Source of the DNA: Candidatus Nitrospira nitrificans
Lineage (GTDB): Bacteria; Nitrospirota; Nitrospiria; Nitrospirales; Nitrospiraceae
Direction of reading: 5' to 3'
Assembly: GCF_001458775.1 (NCBI RefSeq)
Contig: NZ_CZPZ01000011.1
Coordinates: forward strand, 36,072-100,071
DNA length: 64,000 bases
Shown here: positions 20,670-29,995 of the stretch, one piece after another
How the letters are laid out: each line of letters starts with the position of its first letter
Position numbering within the stretch: the first letter of the stretch is position 1
The notes under the pieces: model-generated
Databases searched by the model: none
The model's input: the letters and a program-made list of their open reading frames with translations, nothing else
Told to the model about the DNA's origin: nothing
Made by a program: the position numbers and the translations under genes

Positions 20670-21683
20670 ATGATCAAAGACGCGCTTGCCAAATTAGCCG
20701 ACCGAACCGATCTTTCCGCGCAAGAGGCCGAGACGATCATGTTGGAGATCATGGATGGGGCCGCGACCTCGGCTCAGATGGCCGCCTATCTCATGGCGCT
20801 CAGACAAAAAGGTGAAACGGTCGCTGAAGTCGTCGGTTCGGTGCGCGCCATGCGGGAACGAGCGATCCGAATCAGAGTCGGCTCGTCGATCGTTGTCGAT
20901 ACCTGCGGAACGGGAGGGGATGGGGCCGATACGTTCAATATTTCCACGACCGCGGCATTCGTGGTCGCAGGGGCCGGCATTACCGTGGCCAAGCACGGAA
21001 ATCGCTCCGTGTCCTCAAGGTCCGGCAGCGCGGATCTCCTGAGCATGCTCGGTGTGACGATCGACATCGAGCCAAGTCGTGTGGCCGATTGTATCGACGA
21101 AGTCGGTATCGGTTTCTTGTTCGCGCCGCTCTATCACGGCGCGATGAAACAATGCGCGGGCGTGCGCCAGGAAATGGGAATCCGGACTATTCTGAATGTG
21201 ATCGGTCCGCTGGCGAATCCGGCCGGGGCCACCCATCAAGTGCTTGGGGTCTACGATGCGAAGTGGACCGATATTCTTGGGCGTGTTCTCCTGGAGCTAG
21301 GAACCCAACATTGTTTCGTGATTCACGGCCTGGATGGCCTGGATGAGATCACCTTGTCGGACCGGACGAAAGTGGCTGAAGGCAAGGGTGGTGTCGTGTC
21401 GAGTTATTTTATCGCGCCGGAGGAATTCGAGGTCCGGCGTACGGCGCGAAAAGAATTCGCCGGCGGTTCGCCGGAGGAAAACGCGCGAATGACGAAAGAG
21501 ATTCTACAGGGCAGGAAGGGGCCGAGGCGGGACATCGTGTGCCTAAACGCCGCGCCTGCGATGGTCGTCGGTCAAAAAGCGAAGACACTCAAAGATGGAT
21601 TCCGTCTTGCGCAGCAGACCATCGATTCGGGTGCCGCCTCCGAGAAGCTGGAGCGGCTCATTGCGTTCACCAAGAAGGCGTGA
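20670..21683 (+). CDS. trpD: Anthranilate phosphoribosyltransferase TrpD
   Basis: Transfers phosphoribose from PRPP to anthranilate; 337 aa. The PRPP-binding glycine loop is in VDTCGTGGDGADTFNIST, followed by the family sequence AKHGNRSVSSRSGSADLL and by FLFAPLYHGAMK, NVIGPLANPAG. All are conserved, so the enzyme should be active. The start ATG sits 41 bases after trpG. Confidence 0.95.
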   Translation: MIKDALAKLADRTDLSAQEAETIMLEIMDGAATSAQMAAYLMALRQKGETVAEVVGSVRAMRERAIRIRVGSSIVVDTCGTGGDGADTFNISTTAAFVVAGAGITVAKHGNRSVSSRSGSADLLSMLGVTIDIEPSRVADCIDEVGIGFLFAPLYHGAMKQCAGVRQEMGIRTILNVIGPLANPAGATHQVLGVYDAKWTDILGRVLLELGTQHCFVIHGLDGLDEITLSDRTKVAEGKGGVVSSYFIAPEEFEVRRTARKEFAGGSPEENARMTKEILQGRKGPRRDIVCLNAAPAMVVGQKAKTLKDGFRLAQQTIDSGAASEKLERLIAFTKKA

Positions 21684-21690
21684 GTGATGC

Positions 21691-22518
21691 ATGATTCTCG
21701 ATCGCATCCTTGAGCACAAGCGAGCCGAACTGAGGCATAAGCAGAGCCGTTCCTATCTGGCCGACCTCAAGGCGGCGATCCGGGATGCTCCGCCGGCTCT
21801 TGGGTTCGCCGTCACCCTGGATGCCACAAGGTCTCCTGCCGGCCCGGCCTTGATCGCGGAAATCAAGAAAGCGTCGCCGAGCCTGGGGCTGTTACGAGAA
21901 GAATTTTCGGACACGTTCGATTATTTGGGGCTTGCGCGAACATACCGGGAGCATGGGGCAGCGGCCCTATCCGTCTTGACCGACAAGGACTTTTTCCAAG
22001 GCGACCTTCGGTATCTCAAAGAGATCAAACAAGCCTTGCCGATTCCGGCGCTCAATAAGGAGTTCATGGTCGGCGACGTGCAGTTTTATGAGGCGCGGGC
22101 CCACGGCGCCGATGCCGTCTTGCTGATCGTGGCGGCGTTGGAGCGGCGCCAACTGATGGATTTCCATGCCCTAGCCACGGAACTCGGCATGGATAGTCTG
22201 TTTGAAACCCATCATGAGAGAGAGCTGGATACGGTTCTAGAGTGGATTCCCGCTGCGAGGATGATTGGGATCAACAATCGGGATCTGAACACGTTCACCA
22301 CCGACCTCAATGTGACGTTTCGCTTGGCGAAACGAATTCCTCCCGATAGGCTCATCATCAGTGAGAGCGGGATTCAGGGTCGGGATGACGTGACTAAGCT
22401 GGCCGAGGCAGGGGTCCATGCCATGTTGATCGGAGAGTCGCTCATTCGCGCGGAGCACACAGCAGACAAAGTTCGAGAGTTGCTTGGCTTGGCTGCGCGC
22501 AGTGAAGGGGCCGGCTAA
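21691..22518 (+). CDS. trpC: Indole-3-glycerol phosphate synthase TrpC
   Basis: Cyclises CdRP to indole-3-glycerol phosphate, a TIM-barrel enzyme of 275 aa. Motifs: LIAEIKKASPSLGLLREEF, ALSVLTDKDFFQG, ALNKEFMVGDVQFYEARAHG, IGINNRDLNTFTTDL, SESGIQGRDDV. It is unfused, with trpF as a separate gene 8 bases downstream. Starts 7 bases after trpD. Confidence 0.95.
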   Translation: MILDRILEHKRAELRHKQSRSYLADLKAAIRDAPPALGFAVTLDATRSPAGPALIAEIKKASPSLGLLREEFSDTFDYLGLARTYREHGAAALSVLTDKDFFQGDLRYLKEIKQALPIPALNKEFMVGDVQFYEARAHGADAVLLIVAALERRQLMDFHALATELGMDSLFETHHERELDTVLEWIPAARMIGINNRDLNTFTTDLNVTFRLAKRIPPDRLIISESGIQGRDDVTKLAEAGVHAMLIGESLIRAEHTADKVRELLGLAARSEGAG

Positions 22519-22526
22519 ACTTCAAC

Positions 22527-23153
22527 ATGAAAATCAAGATCTGCGGGATTACCAATGTCGAAGACGCGGCCGTGACGGTCAAGGCTGGCGCGGACGCCTT
22601 GGGGTTTGTCATGTATCGTAAAAGCCCCCGTTTTGTCGAGCCGGCGGTGGCCAGGGCTATTGTGGCGGGCCTTCCGCCTTTTGTGCTCCCTGTGGGGGTG
22701 TTCGTCAATGAAGAGGCGGAGAAAGTTCGAGCGCTCATGGACGAATGTGGATTTGCCTTGGCTCAGCTCCATGGAGATGAATCAGCTCTCTATTGTCAGA
22801 CCCTCGGACGTCCGGCTCTGAAGGCCTTTCGGCTGAAGGACCGGGGTACATTTCTCGCCCTGGCTGAATTTCAAGGGTGCGCGAATGTGCGAGGGTTTCT
22901 CATTGATGCGTTTTCGGACCAGGCCTATGGCGGCACGGGGCAAACAGTCGATTGGACATTGGCTCAGGAGGCGGCTCGCTCGACGCCGATCATTCTGGCT
23001 GGGGGGTTGAATCCGACAAACGTCGCAGAAGCGATCAGAGCGGTCCGTCCCTATGGAGTTGATGTCAGCAGCGGTGTGGAGAAGAGCCCTGGCAAGAAGG
23101 ATCCTGACAAGGTGAAAACTTTTATCGAGGCGGCGAGACTTGTGCCCCTCTGA
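22527..23153 (+). CDS. trpF: Phosphoribosylanthranilate isomerase TrpF
   Basis: Amadori rearrangement of PRA to CdRP; 208 aa TIM barrel. Starts MKIKICGITNVEDA with the catalytic Cys. Other conserved segments are ADALGFVMYRKSPRFV, VGVFVNEE, LAQLHGDE and the phosphate-binding GLNPTNVAEAI followed by GVDVSSGVEKSPGKKD. Complete and unfused. Confidence 0.95.
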   Translation: MKIKICGITNVEDAAVTVKAGADALGFVMYRKSPRFVEPAVARAIVAGLPPFVLPVGVFVNEEAEKVRALMDECGFALAQLHGDESALYCQTLGRPALKAFRLKDRGTFLALAEFQGCANVRGFLIDAFSDQAYGGTGQTVDWTLAQEAARSTPIILAGGLNPTNVAEAIRAVRPYGVDVSSGVEKSPGKKDPDKVKTFIEAARLVPL

Positions 23154-23200
23154 TCGCCATGGCTATACTCGCGGAAATCCATTGAGGAGGGGTTGATTCC

Positions 23201-24394
23201 ATGCCAATGCTTCCAGACAGCCATGGCCGGTTCGGAGCTTATGGTGGGCGGTATGTGCCCGAAACCCTCATGCCGGCGCTTTTGGAGCTGGAGACAGAGT
23301 ATGCCAAGGCAAAAAAGGACCGCCGATTTCAATCGGACCTTGCCTATTATCTCAAACAGTATGTTGGGCGCCCTACGAGTCTCTATCGTGCCGATCGGCT
23401 GACGAAAAAGTTGGGCGGGGCAAAAATTTACCTGAAACGGGAAGACCTGTGCCATACCGGCGCGCACAAGATCAACAATGCGATCGGGCAGGTCTTGCTG
23501 GCCTTGCGCATGAAGAAGCCGCGAATCATCGCCGAAACGGGAGCCGGTCAACACGGTGTTGCAACCGCAACGGCGGCTGCCATGTTCGGCTTGCAGTGTG
23601 AAGTCTACATGGGCACCGAAGATATGCAGCGCCAAGCGCTGAACGTCTTCCGCATGCGTTTATTGGGCGCGACGGTGACCGGCGTCAATGCCGGCAGCCG
23701 CACCCTCAAGGATGCCATCAGCGAAGCGATGCGCGATTGGACCACGAACGTGCGGACCACACATTACATTCTCGGGTCGGTGTTGGGCGCGCATCCCTAT
23801 CCCATGATGATCCGCGATTTCCAGGCGATCATCGGCAAAGAAGCGCGGAAGCAGATTCTTTCCGCTGAACAACGGTTGCCGGATTATCTGGTGGCCTGTG
23901 TCGGGGGAGGGAGCAACTCGATCGGTCTGTTCCATGCGTTCCTCCGCGACCTCAAGGTCAAGATGATCGGAGTGGAGGCCGGGGGGCTTGGGATCGAGAG
24001 TGGAAAACATGCGGCAAGGTTTTCCGGCGGGAAGCCGGGGGTCTTGCAAGGCACCATGACCTATCTGCTTCAAGACGAGAATGGGCAGATCAATTCGACC
24101 CATTCCGTCTCGGCGGGATTGGACTATGCGGCGGTTGGTCCGGAGCATAGCCTCTACCGTGACCAAGGCCGGATCGACTACACCTTTGCGACGGATGCCG
24201 AGGCGTTGGCGGCCTTTGATCTGCTGGCTCGTGAAGAAGGAATTGTGCCGGCGTTGGAAAGCGCCCATGCCATTGCGCATGTCATCAAGCTCGCACCCAC
24301 ACTGAAAAAGTCACAGGTGATCATCGCCAACCTTTCCGGTCGTGGAGATAAAGATGTGCAGCAAGTGGCGAGGATGCGAGGAGTTGAGCTATGA
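23201..24394 (+). CDS. trpB: Tryptophan synthase beta chain TrpB
   Basis: PLP enzyme joining indole and serine; 397 aa. Starts with the typical [19 protein letters not shown]. The PLP lysine is in [15 protein letters not shown], the glutamate in [17 protein letters not shown], and the phosphate loop is [12 protein letters not shown]. It overlaps trpA by 4 bases (ATGA), fitting a coupled alpha2-beta2 complex. AGGAGG lies upstream of the ATG. Confidence 0.96.
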   Translation: MPMLPDSHGRFGAYGGRYVPETLMPALLELETEYAKAKKDRRFQSDLAYYLKQYVGRPTSLYRADRLTKKLGGAKIYLKREDLCHTGAHKINNAIGQVLLALRMKKPRIIAETGAGQHGVATATAAAMFGLQCEVYMGTEDMQRQALNVFRMRLLGATVTGVNAGSRTLKDAISEAMRDWTTNVRTTHYILGSVLGAHPYPMMIRDFQAIIGKEARKQILSAEQRLPDYLVACVGGGSNSIGLFHAFLRDLKVKMIGVEAGGLGIESGKHAARFSGGKPGVLQGTMTYLLQDENGQINSTHSVSAGLDYAAVGPEHSLYRDQGRIDYTFATDAEALAAFDLLAREEGIVPALESAHAIAHVIKLAPTLKKSQVIIANLSGRGDKDVQQVARMRGVEL

Positions 24395-25194
24395 GGGGGC
24401 GGCTGGAAGCGACGTTTAAGCGATTGCGCGACAAGAGCGAGAAAGCGCTCATTGCCTATCTCATGGCGGGGGACCCTGGGTTGGCAGAAACGGAACAGTT
24501 AGTGGTGGCCTTGGAACAGGCCGGGGCGGATATCATCGAACTGGGTGTCCCCTTTTCAGACCCAATTGCCGATGGGCCGGTGATTCAGCAGGCCGCCGAG
24601 CGGGCGTTGAAGAGCGGCACGTCGCTGCGGAAGATCCTGGATTCCGTGAAGTCGCTCAGGCAGCGCACAGAGATCCCGATCGTCCTTATGTTGTATTACA
24701 ACTCGATCCATGCGATGGGGTACGAGCCGTTTTGTACGGCTGCGACGACTGCCGGCGTGGATGGCTTGATCGTGCCGGATATGCCGCCGGATGAAGCAGG
24801 GCCGCTCAAAGGTCCCGCCGATGCTGCCGGTCTGCCGCTCATTTTCTTGCTCGCGCCGACCAGCACACCCATCCGACGAAAACTTGTGGCGGAAGAATCG
24901 CACGGGTTTGTCTATTACGTCTCCTTGACCGGTATTACCGGGGCAAAGCTCAGCAACGTGACGGACATCCAACAGAATGTTCAAAAGCTCAAGAAAGTCT
25001 CGGCGTCTCCCGTCGCCGTCGGCTTCGGTGTCGCAACGCCCGAGGATGCCGCGCAGGTCTCGAAAATGGCGGATGGCGTCATCGTCGGCAGCGCCATTGT
25101 GAAACGCATTGCGTCCCACCAGCAAGATCCTGGGATGGTCGGGCACGTCGCTGAGTTTGTGCGGTCGCTCAAAGCCGCGATGGCGCCGGCCTAG
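24391..25194 (+). CDS. trpA: Tryptophan synthase alpha chain TrpA
   Basis: Cleaves indole-3-glycerol phosphate and channels indole to TrpB; 267 aa TIM barrel. The catalytic Glu is in [20 protein letters not shown] with Asp from the same family block ([15 protein letters not shown]). Phosphate-site residues are in [11 protein letters not shown] and [11 protein letters not shown]. Last gene of the operon; after it the accessory island begins. Confidence 0.95.
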   Translation: MRGRLEATFKRLRDKSEKALIAYLMAGDPGLAETEQLVVALEQAGADIIELGVPFSDPIADGPVIQQAAERALKSGTSLRKILDSVKSLRQRTEIPIVLMLYYNSIHAMGYEPFCTAATTAGVDGLIVPDMPPDEAGPLKGPADAAGLPLIFLLAPTSTPIRRKLVAEESHGFVYYVSLTGITGAKLSNVTDIQQNVQKLKKVSASPVAVGFGVATPEDAAQVSKMADGVIVGSAIVKRIASHQQDPGMVGHVAEFVRSLKAAMAPA

Positions 25195-25403
25195 CTAGCC
25201 ACACACGAATCGACTTTCCAATCCAAAGAAGGATCGCTGAGACGGTTACGGCGAACATTCTGACTAGCCATAGGATCGATCAGCTTTCCGCACCGACAGA
25301 TGCACAATTAACAAGGGAGAAAACCTTGTCGTAGGGATAGTTATGTGGTGGATGGTCAATGCTCCGCTATGTAGGATCCAAGATCTGACGATAGGATTTT
25401 AAC
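25195..25403. other. Gene-free stretch downstream of trpA
   Basis: About 210 bases with no reading frame or hairpin I can support. It leads into transposase debris, so the boundary of the accessory region lies here. Confidence 0.3.
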
Positions 25404-25469
25404 ATGCGGCGAGTCAGCTGGATGTTCACCTTCGCCACCGTCTACAACCTGGTGGGCATCGCAATCTAG
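25404..25469 (+). pseudogene. Transposase C-terminal remnant
   Basis: A 21-codon stub reading MRRVSWMFTFATVYNLVGIAI. This resembles the last residues of IS1182/IS5-type transposases (WLFTFAxAAYNLVRMR). A stop codon lies just upstream in the same frame, so only the 3' end of a former transposase is left. Confidence 0.4.
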
Positions 25470-25539
25470 TCAAAGCCGCGGCCTTCAAGAAAAGAGGACT
25501 GGTTGCTCAACATGGAGCTTATTAGGTGCATGCGCACAG

Positions 25540-25560
25540 CGTTTTCCGCAGCCTGCTAGG
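25540..25560. repeat. Solo end of a palindromic interspersed element
   Basis: CGTTTTCCGCAGCCTGCTAG matches, with one base difference in the T-run, the sequence at 52395-52414 (CGTTTTTCCGCAGCCTGCTG). It resembles the CCTGCTAG ends of the larger elements described at 45.1 and 61.1 kb. Confidence 0.4.
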
Positions 25561-25611
25561 AGGCTGCATGTGATCTCTGGTCCTCGCCGTCACCCTGAAG
25601 GTTTTTGCCGG

Positions 25612-26727
25612 TCAGTTGGCGTCCCCGATAACTGCTCGTGGCTGCTTCCGAACAGGCTTCATTACCAAATATCTGGCTATAGGCACCTTCCCTACACCAA
25701 GCGTGACGAGTACTGAAACGGCATAGACCACAAGGGCACCAAGAACTTCTCTCAAGGGCCAATTCCCCAGTTTCGACCATAGGATCGGTCTAAGCGTATA
25801 CATCACCAGAATGTGGGACACATAGACTCCCAAGGTGAATCGGGCCAGGAAAGGGAGGGGAGTCGATTGACCCAATGTAGGCTTCGCGAGCGCCAGGAGG
25901 AAGATACCTATGCTCAGGGCAATGCCCCCCAAGAAGGCGTGTTTCTGAATGACCAGGTATGAACTCTGAAACAGAGACCGCATGACTGTCCCTTCGATTA
26001 TGGTAAAAACATACCCTCCTACAATCAGACTGCACGCCATGGCCATCGAGGGCTGTTCTCGTTCTGCAAGCCACCACCCAAGGGCTGTGAGGAGAATGGC
26101 CAGCATCCATTTCCCAAGATAAATGGCCGAGTTGAAGGGATCTCCACCAATGAATTCCTCAGCGAGTATCAAGACGTAGAGGATGACAATCAAATGAATC
26201 AGGTACTTCTGCAGTTGAAAAACCGCAACCAATGTCAAAGCGGCAAGGCTGGCTATGAGAGCGGGTAGGAACCAAAGATGCCAGACCGGGCGCCCTCCCT
26301 CTAGGAAAAGATGGATATGTTTGTCGGCGAGGATATGTATGTTCTTCTGAACTGCCGAGTAAAACGGTTGCCACCAGCCATGGCTAAGGACCTCGGTAGG
26401 CCAATTTGACGGAACCACGATGTAGATGCACAGCCATCCGAAGAGTAACCATCCGAGAGGGGAAGTATATCGAAGAAAGTGAGCAATGAAATCTTCGTGT
26501 GGCAATGCTGATTGCCGGAAAAAATATCCGGCTGTGATCAAGAAATACGGCAACCCCATCCACCAGAGTAAATGCCCGGTGAGGACGACGGGTCCGGCGA
26601 GGACTACAGGGAGGTGCCCCTCTGCGAACCGTGAGAGATTAGGGACAAAGGTGGAGGTGTGCCAGAGGATCACCGCAAAGATGGCGAGCACCCGAAAACT
26701 TTCTATGCTGGCTATGCGTATCTTCAC
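25612..26727 (-). CDS. Acyltransferase family 3 (OafA/WecH-like) membrane protein
   Basis: 371 aa integral membrane protein with about ten hydrophobic helices. The N-terminus IASIESFRVLAIFAVILWHT carries the conserved helix-1 His typical of acyltransferase-3 proteins, which O-acetylate or succinylate surface polysaccharides or peptidoglycan. Composition is less GC-rich than its neighbours, and it sits between a transposase stub and a decayed transposase gene, so recent lateral acquisition is likely. The substrate cannot be predicted. Confidence 0.75.
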   Translation of the reverse strand: MKIRIASIESFRVLAIFAVILWHTSTFVPNLSRFAEGHLPVVLAGPVVLTGHLLWWMGLPYFLITAGYFFRQSALPHEDFIAHFLRYTSPLGWLLFGWLCIYIVVPSNWPTEVLSHGWWQPFYSAVQKNIHILADKHIHLFLEGGRPVWHLWFLPALIASLAALTLVAVFQLQKYLIHLIVILYVLILAEEFIGGDPFNSAIYLGKWMLAILLTALGWWLAEREQPSMAMACSLIVGGYVFTIIEGTVMRSLFQSSYLVIQKHAFLGGIALSIGIFLLALAKPTLGQSTPLPFLARFTLGVYVSHILVMYTLRPILWSKLGNWPLREVLGALVVYAVSVLVTLGVGKVPIARYLVMKPVRKQPRAVIGDAN

Positions 26728-26944
26728 CAGATCATATCCTTCGCCATCCCTGAACGAAACAGTTCAAGAAGAGCGTTTGGCATTGTCTCCTCATCAGCTT
26801 GCGGTTCCGATTCAGGCTTTCCCTCGTAGGGTTCAGCGGCAGTGCATCAATCTATCACAAGAGTGTTCCGGAGCCCTGATCTAACTTATGAAGAAATTCG
26901 TCAAACTAGCTGTAGAAAGCATATAAGAATGAAGTGAAATGTGC

Positions 26945-27314
26945 CTATCGGATAAAACCCGAATGCGTGATCAGATTGTCCTCTGAAAAGATCCATCAAA
27001 TGATCGGCAGGGATTAGCCAAAGCTCGCCCATGGGACGAGCTTCAAGGCCGGGTACTAGTCGACCGCGAGCGGTTCGTCGAAGGTCCGGCGCCTAGGCTT
27101 CAAGATATGCGTCTCTTTAACGAGATTCCCCTGACGGCAGCGTTTTGCTTCACGACCGATGCTCATTCAACTCTTCGGATCGAGGATTTGCATCGATCGG
27201 TCACGGCGCAATGACCACTCGCCGGCCAGCCATAGCCTCTTGGAGATCGGCCGTGCCGTGGGCTTGCACTATGCGACGATCAGTCGCATTGCGTTTCTCC
27301 GAGACAGTGGTTGA
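26945..27314 (+). pseudogene. Decayed REP-associated tyrosine (Y1/IS200-like) transposase
   Basis: No intact frame, but two conserved blocks survive in different frames. PWDELQGRVLVDRERFVEG begins at 27029. From about 27157 a second frame gives RPMLIQLFGSRICIDRSRRN and then LLEIGRAVGLHYATISRIAF up to a stop at 27314. These match the C-terminal part of RAYT transposases, including the helix-turn-helix xxEIGxxxGLHYATISRI. At least one frameshift is needed to join them. The N-terminal HUH catalytic part is not recognisable. Confidence 0.6.
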
Positions 27315-27451
27315 TCCAGGCCTGATCCTCTATCTTTCTCTTCTTGTGTGTTCTCAGAAATTTATCTGAAAGGATCTAGGCGCTAGGGGTTGGGCAAACA
27401 ACGGTCCATAGGGCTATTCGCTGATCCTGCCCCATTGGACGAGGAGACACC

Positions 27452-27937
27452 TCACCGATGCGCTCGATGGTTGGCTCGCAGGTCTTTCCGATCGTGATGC
27501 ATCTTGCGTCGATCCTTCCGGGCTTTGTGGCGGTCTTCCCGACGATGCTGCCGATCGGCTTGAAGGTCCTGTCGGTCGTATGGGAGTTCCTGACGGGCGT
27601 GGTGCAGGTCTCGCCGATCTTGATGAAGCTGTCCCACATTGGCTCGGTCCCGTACATCCTGCCGAGGCTGTTGCCGATCACGGCGAACCACTGCTTCGTC
27701 TTGCCGGAGATCCCGCCGGTCGCCCTGGATATCTTGGTTGTCACGGCGTTCATCGTGCGGCTTACGATGACCTTCACGAAGCTCCTGCGTGTTCTGTTGC
27801 ACCTCGCGCCACGGGCGTCGCGGTTCCGTGAATCCCTGACTGAATTCGGTCTCGGGGAAGACAGCCTGGGCGGAGGTCGGTCCGCTACTAAGCATCGCCA
27901 TTGCCATACTCACCTGTATGACAATTCTATACCTCAT
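27452..27937 (-). CDS. Exported, highly charged repeat protein
   Basis: 161 aa. The signal peptide (VIQVSMAMAMLSSGPTSAQA) is cut after AQA. The mature chain is almost entirely Arg, Asp, Gln, His, Glu and Lys in a loose heptad-like repeat of the type xDRRDLRxDR (GDRRDLRQDEAVVRRDRQQ), with few aliphatic residues other than Leu. Such proteins can form long solvent-exposed helices or bind ions or polyanions; the role is unknown. GAGGGAGC lies 5 bases before the ATG. A long opposite-strand frame over the same DNA is an artefact of the repeats. Confidence 0.6.
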   Translation of the reverse strand: MRYRIVIQVSMAMAMLSSGPTSAQAVFPETEFSQGFTEPRRPWREVQQNTQELREGHRKPHDERRDNQDIQGDRRDLRQDEAVVRRDRQQPRQDVRDRANVGQLHQDRRDLHHARQELPYDRQDLQADRQHRREDRHKARKDRRKMHHDRKDLRANHRAHR

Positions 27938-28109
27938 GATCGCTCCCTCTCGTGGGAACTACGTGACGTACTCTTGATTCTGGTAAGTATGGCAATTGTC
28001 CCACATCCTACCGTGGATGACGTCAGACTCAGATGGGCGAGTTAGCAGGACGGATACAGGTTCCAGAAGTCTTTGCTAGGACGTTTGGTCGTGATAGTGA
28101 CAAGGGAAT

Positions 28110-28715
28110 CTACCGCTTTGCTTGCGGAGGCATGTACTTGATCATCTCGTCGGCGAGTTCTTTGGCGATGTCCTTTAGGCTGGGCTTGATGAACATATAG
28201 CTGCTGGACCGTTCATGGCGCGCTTTCCAGACCGTCGTGCCGGTCGTGGCATCGATGAGTCGGAGGCTCAGGCCCACTCGTCCGACGTTATCTCCTTCCT
28301 TGCGCACATATTCCCAAGAATTGACGCGGACCACCAGGAAGGAGTCGACGTTGAGCGCTTTTCCGAGCTTGATGGCCGACTCTTTATCGGATTGACCGGT
28401 CATCTCCAATCGGGAGAAGTAAAACACGAGCGAATCGAACGCCTCTTTTGAGGCCTGAAAAATATCCGTCACGTTCTCCGGCGAGACGACCCGTTCGATG
28501 TTTCCTTGACGGTTGAGGGCTCCGGCCAGGACCTCTTGAATGTCTTCGCGAGCGCTGTCGTATTGGCTGGCCATCGGCGGCAATACGGCGATGGTCTGCG
28601 GTCGAAATACCTTCGCGCCGGGGCCTTCCCACACTTCCTGTAAACCGCCGCAGCCTCCGAGCAGTGCGACGAGCATTATCATGGATGCGATATGCGCAGA
28701 TGACCGAGACAGCAT
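28110..28715 (-). CDS. GNA1162/CsgG-like lipoprotein
   Basis: 201 aa lipoprotein with lipobox LLGGCG. The mature part starts with IAVLPPMASQYDSAREDIQE and has the late motif LSLRLIDATTGTTVWKARHE, both shared by the GNA1162 (DUF799) and CsgG/TolB-N-like families that assemble at the outer membrane. It lies 15 bases downstream of an outer-membrane protein gene on the same strand, suggesting an operon. Confidence 0.6.
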   Translation of the reverse strand: MLSRSSAHIASMIMLVALLGGCGGLQEVWEGPGAKVFRPQTIAVLPPMASQYDSAREDIQEVLAGALNRQGNIERVVSPENVTDIFQASKEAFDSLVFYFSRLEMTGQSDKESAIKLGKALNVDSFLVVRVNSWEYVRKEGDNVGRVGLSLRLIDATTGTTVWKARHERSSSYMFIKPSLKDIAKELADEMIKYMPPQAKR

Positions 28716-28730
28716 GGGTTTAGTATACCA

Positions 28731-29876
28731 TTAGAATGTCACTGAAATAGAGGCAGAAACCAGGGCGCCTTTTTCCCGGAAGTCATACCCCCCTCCGGCA
28801 TCGGCGCGAAAATTAAACCATCGGATGCCCAGCCCAGCCGTGGGAACAAAGGGAGTGGAAGCATCCTGCATGTTCTTGAAGGTGCCGATCCTGAAAGAAA
28901 GAAACTCAGATAAGATCGTTTGCTCGAGCCCTAAACTCAAGAGCTGGCTCTTCACCCCCGGGACGAAGGTCTTGTTCGAGGTCGCATCCACATCGGCCGA
29001 CAACGTGAGAGAAGAGTACGGATTGATTGCGACGCCGAATCGGACCTGTGGTTCCAGTGTTAATTCGCCTCCACCGGCGGCATCGAACGTCGGTTTGTTG
29101 ATGTCCTTGGCCACGACCGCGAATCTCACCCATGAAGATGGACGATAGATCGCTCCAAGGTCAATACCATAGGTCGTTGAGATGTTTGGTTTGCCGAAAT
29201 GATCGGTCGTGCTGACACCGCTTCCGCCGGTGAGGTCCGTCGAACCGTTGTACGCAGCGCCCTGGATGACCTTTGCCGTGATGCCGACCGCAAAGGTCTT
29301 GTCGGAAAAGGCATAGGCATAGGAAAAGGCCAGTTGCCTGGCTTCGAGACCGCGAAGCGACATCTGGCCCGCCACGGTAATGGGAGTTCCCGGTCCGCCT
29401 GGTTGAGAGGCCTGTACCGGGGTTGAGACAAACCCACCGCCGGTTGCCACGTCAGACACGTTGAATCCAAACGCATGTTCGCCGAGATGCCCTTTCACAT
29501 AGAGACCGGCCGATCCGTTGACCGACACCGTCGCGCCCGGCTGATTGATACGATCAGCGATGCTCTGACCTCTCGCCAAATTGCCCGGCGAGGTGTCGCT
29601 GGTCGTAAAATTCTCCAGATCGTGCAGGGCATCGCCCAAGCCGCGGCGATCGATCGCCAACCCTCCCCCCTGGACTCGGATATCCACAGTCTGGGTCATG
29701 GCTAAGCCGGCGGGGTTCCAGTAGGTAGCGAACCCATTGGTCGTGACGGCGACTCCGGCGCCTCCCATCCCCATCGCGCGAGGCCCCACGATCACAAACT
29801 CGGCTGCCAAACCGTACGACGGCCACGCTGAGGCCACCAGCACGATGGCCATTCGGAGCCATGGCGAACAGCGCAT
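28731..29876 (-). CDS. TraF/PorV-like outer-membrane beta-barrel protein
   Basis: 381 aa. Signal peptide ending GLAAEF, then PRAMGMGGAGVAVTTNG and YWNPAGLAM, the N-terminal signature shared by FadL/PorV-like and TraF-type (conjugal transfer TraF-like) barrels. The remainder is alternating beta-strand sequence and ends SASISVTF with a terminal Phe, as in many outer-membrane barrels. ATG 29876 has GAGGATC upstream; an in-frame TTG at 29894 is rejected. No conjugation genes are nearby, so a general outer-membrane role is more likely than conjugation. Confidence 0.65.
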   Translation of the reverse strand: MRCSPWLRMAIVLVASAWPSYGLAAEFVIVGPRAMGMGGAGVAVTTNGFATYWNPAGLAMTQTVDIRVQGGGLAIDRRGLGDALHDLENFTTSDTSPGNLARGQSIADRINQPGATVSVNGSAGLYVKGHLGEHAFGFNVSDVATGGGFVSTPVQASQPGGPGTPITVAGQMSLRGLEARQLAFSYAYAFSDKTFAVGITAKVIQGAAYNGSTDLTGGSGVSTTDHFGKPNISTTYGIDLGAIYRPSSWVRFAVVAKDINKPTFDAAGGGELTLEPQVRFGVAINPYSSLTLSADVDATSNKTFVPGVKSQLLSLGLEQTILSEFLSFRIGTFKNMQDASTPFVPTAGLGIRWFNFRADAGGGYDFREKGALVSASISVTF

Positions 29877-29995
29877 GTCAGATCCTCGAATCAATCAGCA
29901 GTCTTGCGAGTCTAGAGAAGGAATGGTTCTTCGTCAAGAAATCACGGCCTGTTCACCGGTCGGGAAGGCGCGCAGGAGAGGTGTGTGCCGAGGGA

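Noticed and set aside
27458..28045. 195-codon plus-strand frame rich in hydrophobic residues
   Set aside because: It is the mirror of the charged-repeat protein; Arg/Asp codons read in reverse give hydrophobic residues. The minus-strand frame has a signal peptide and a ribosome site.
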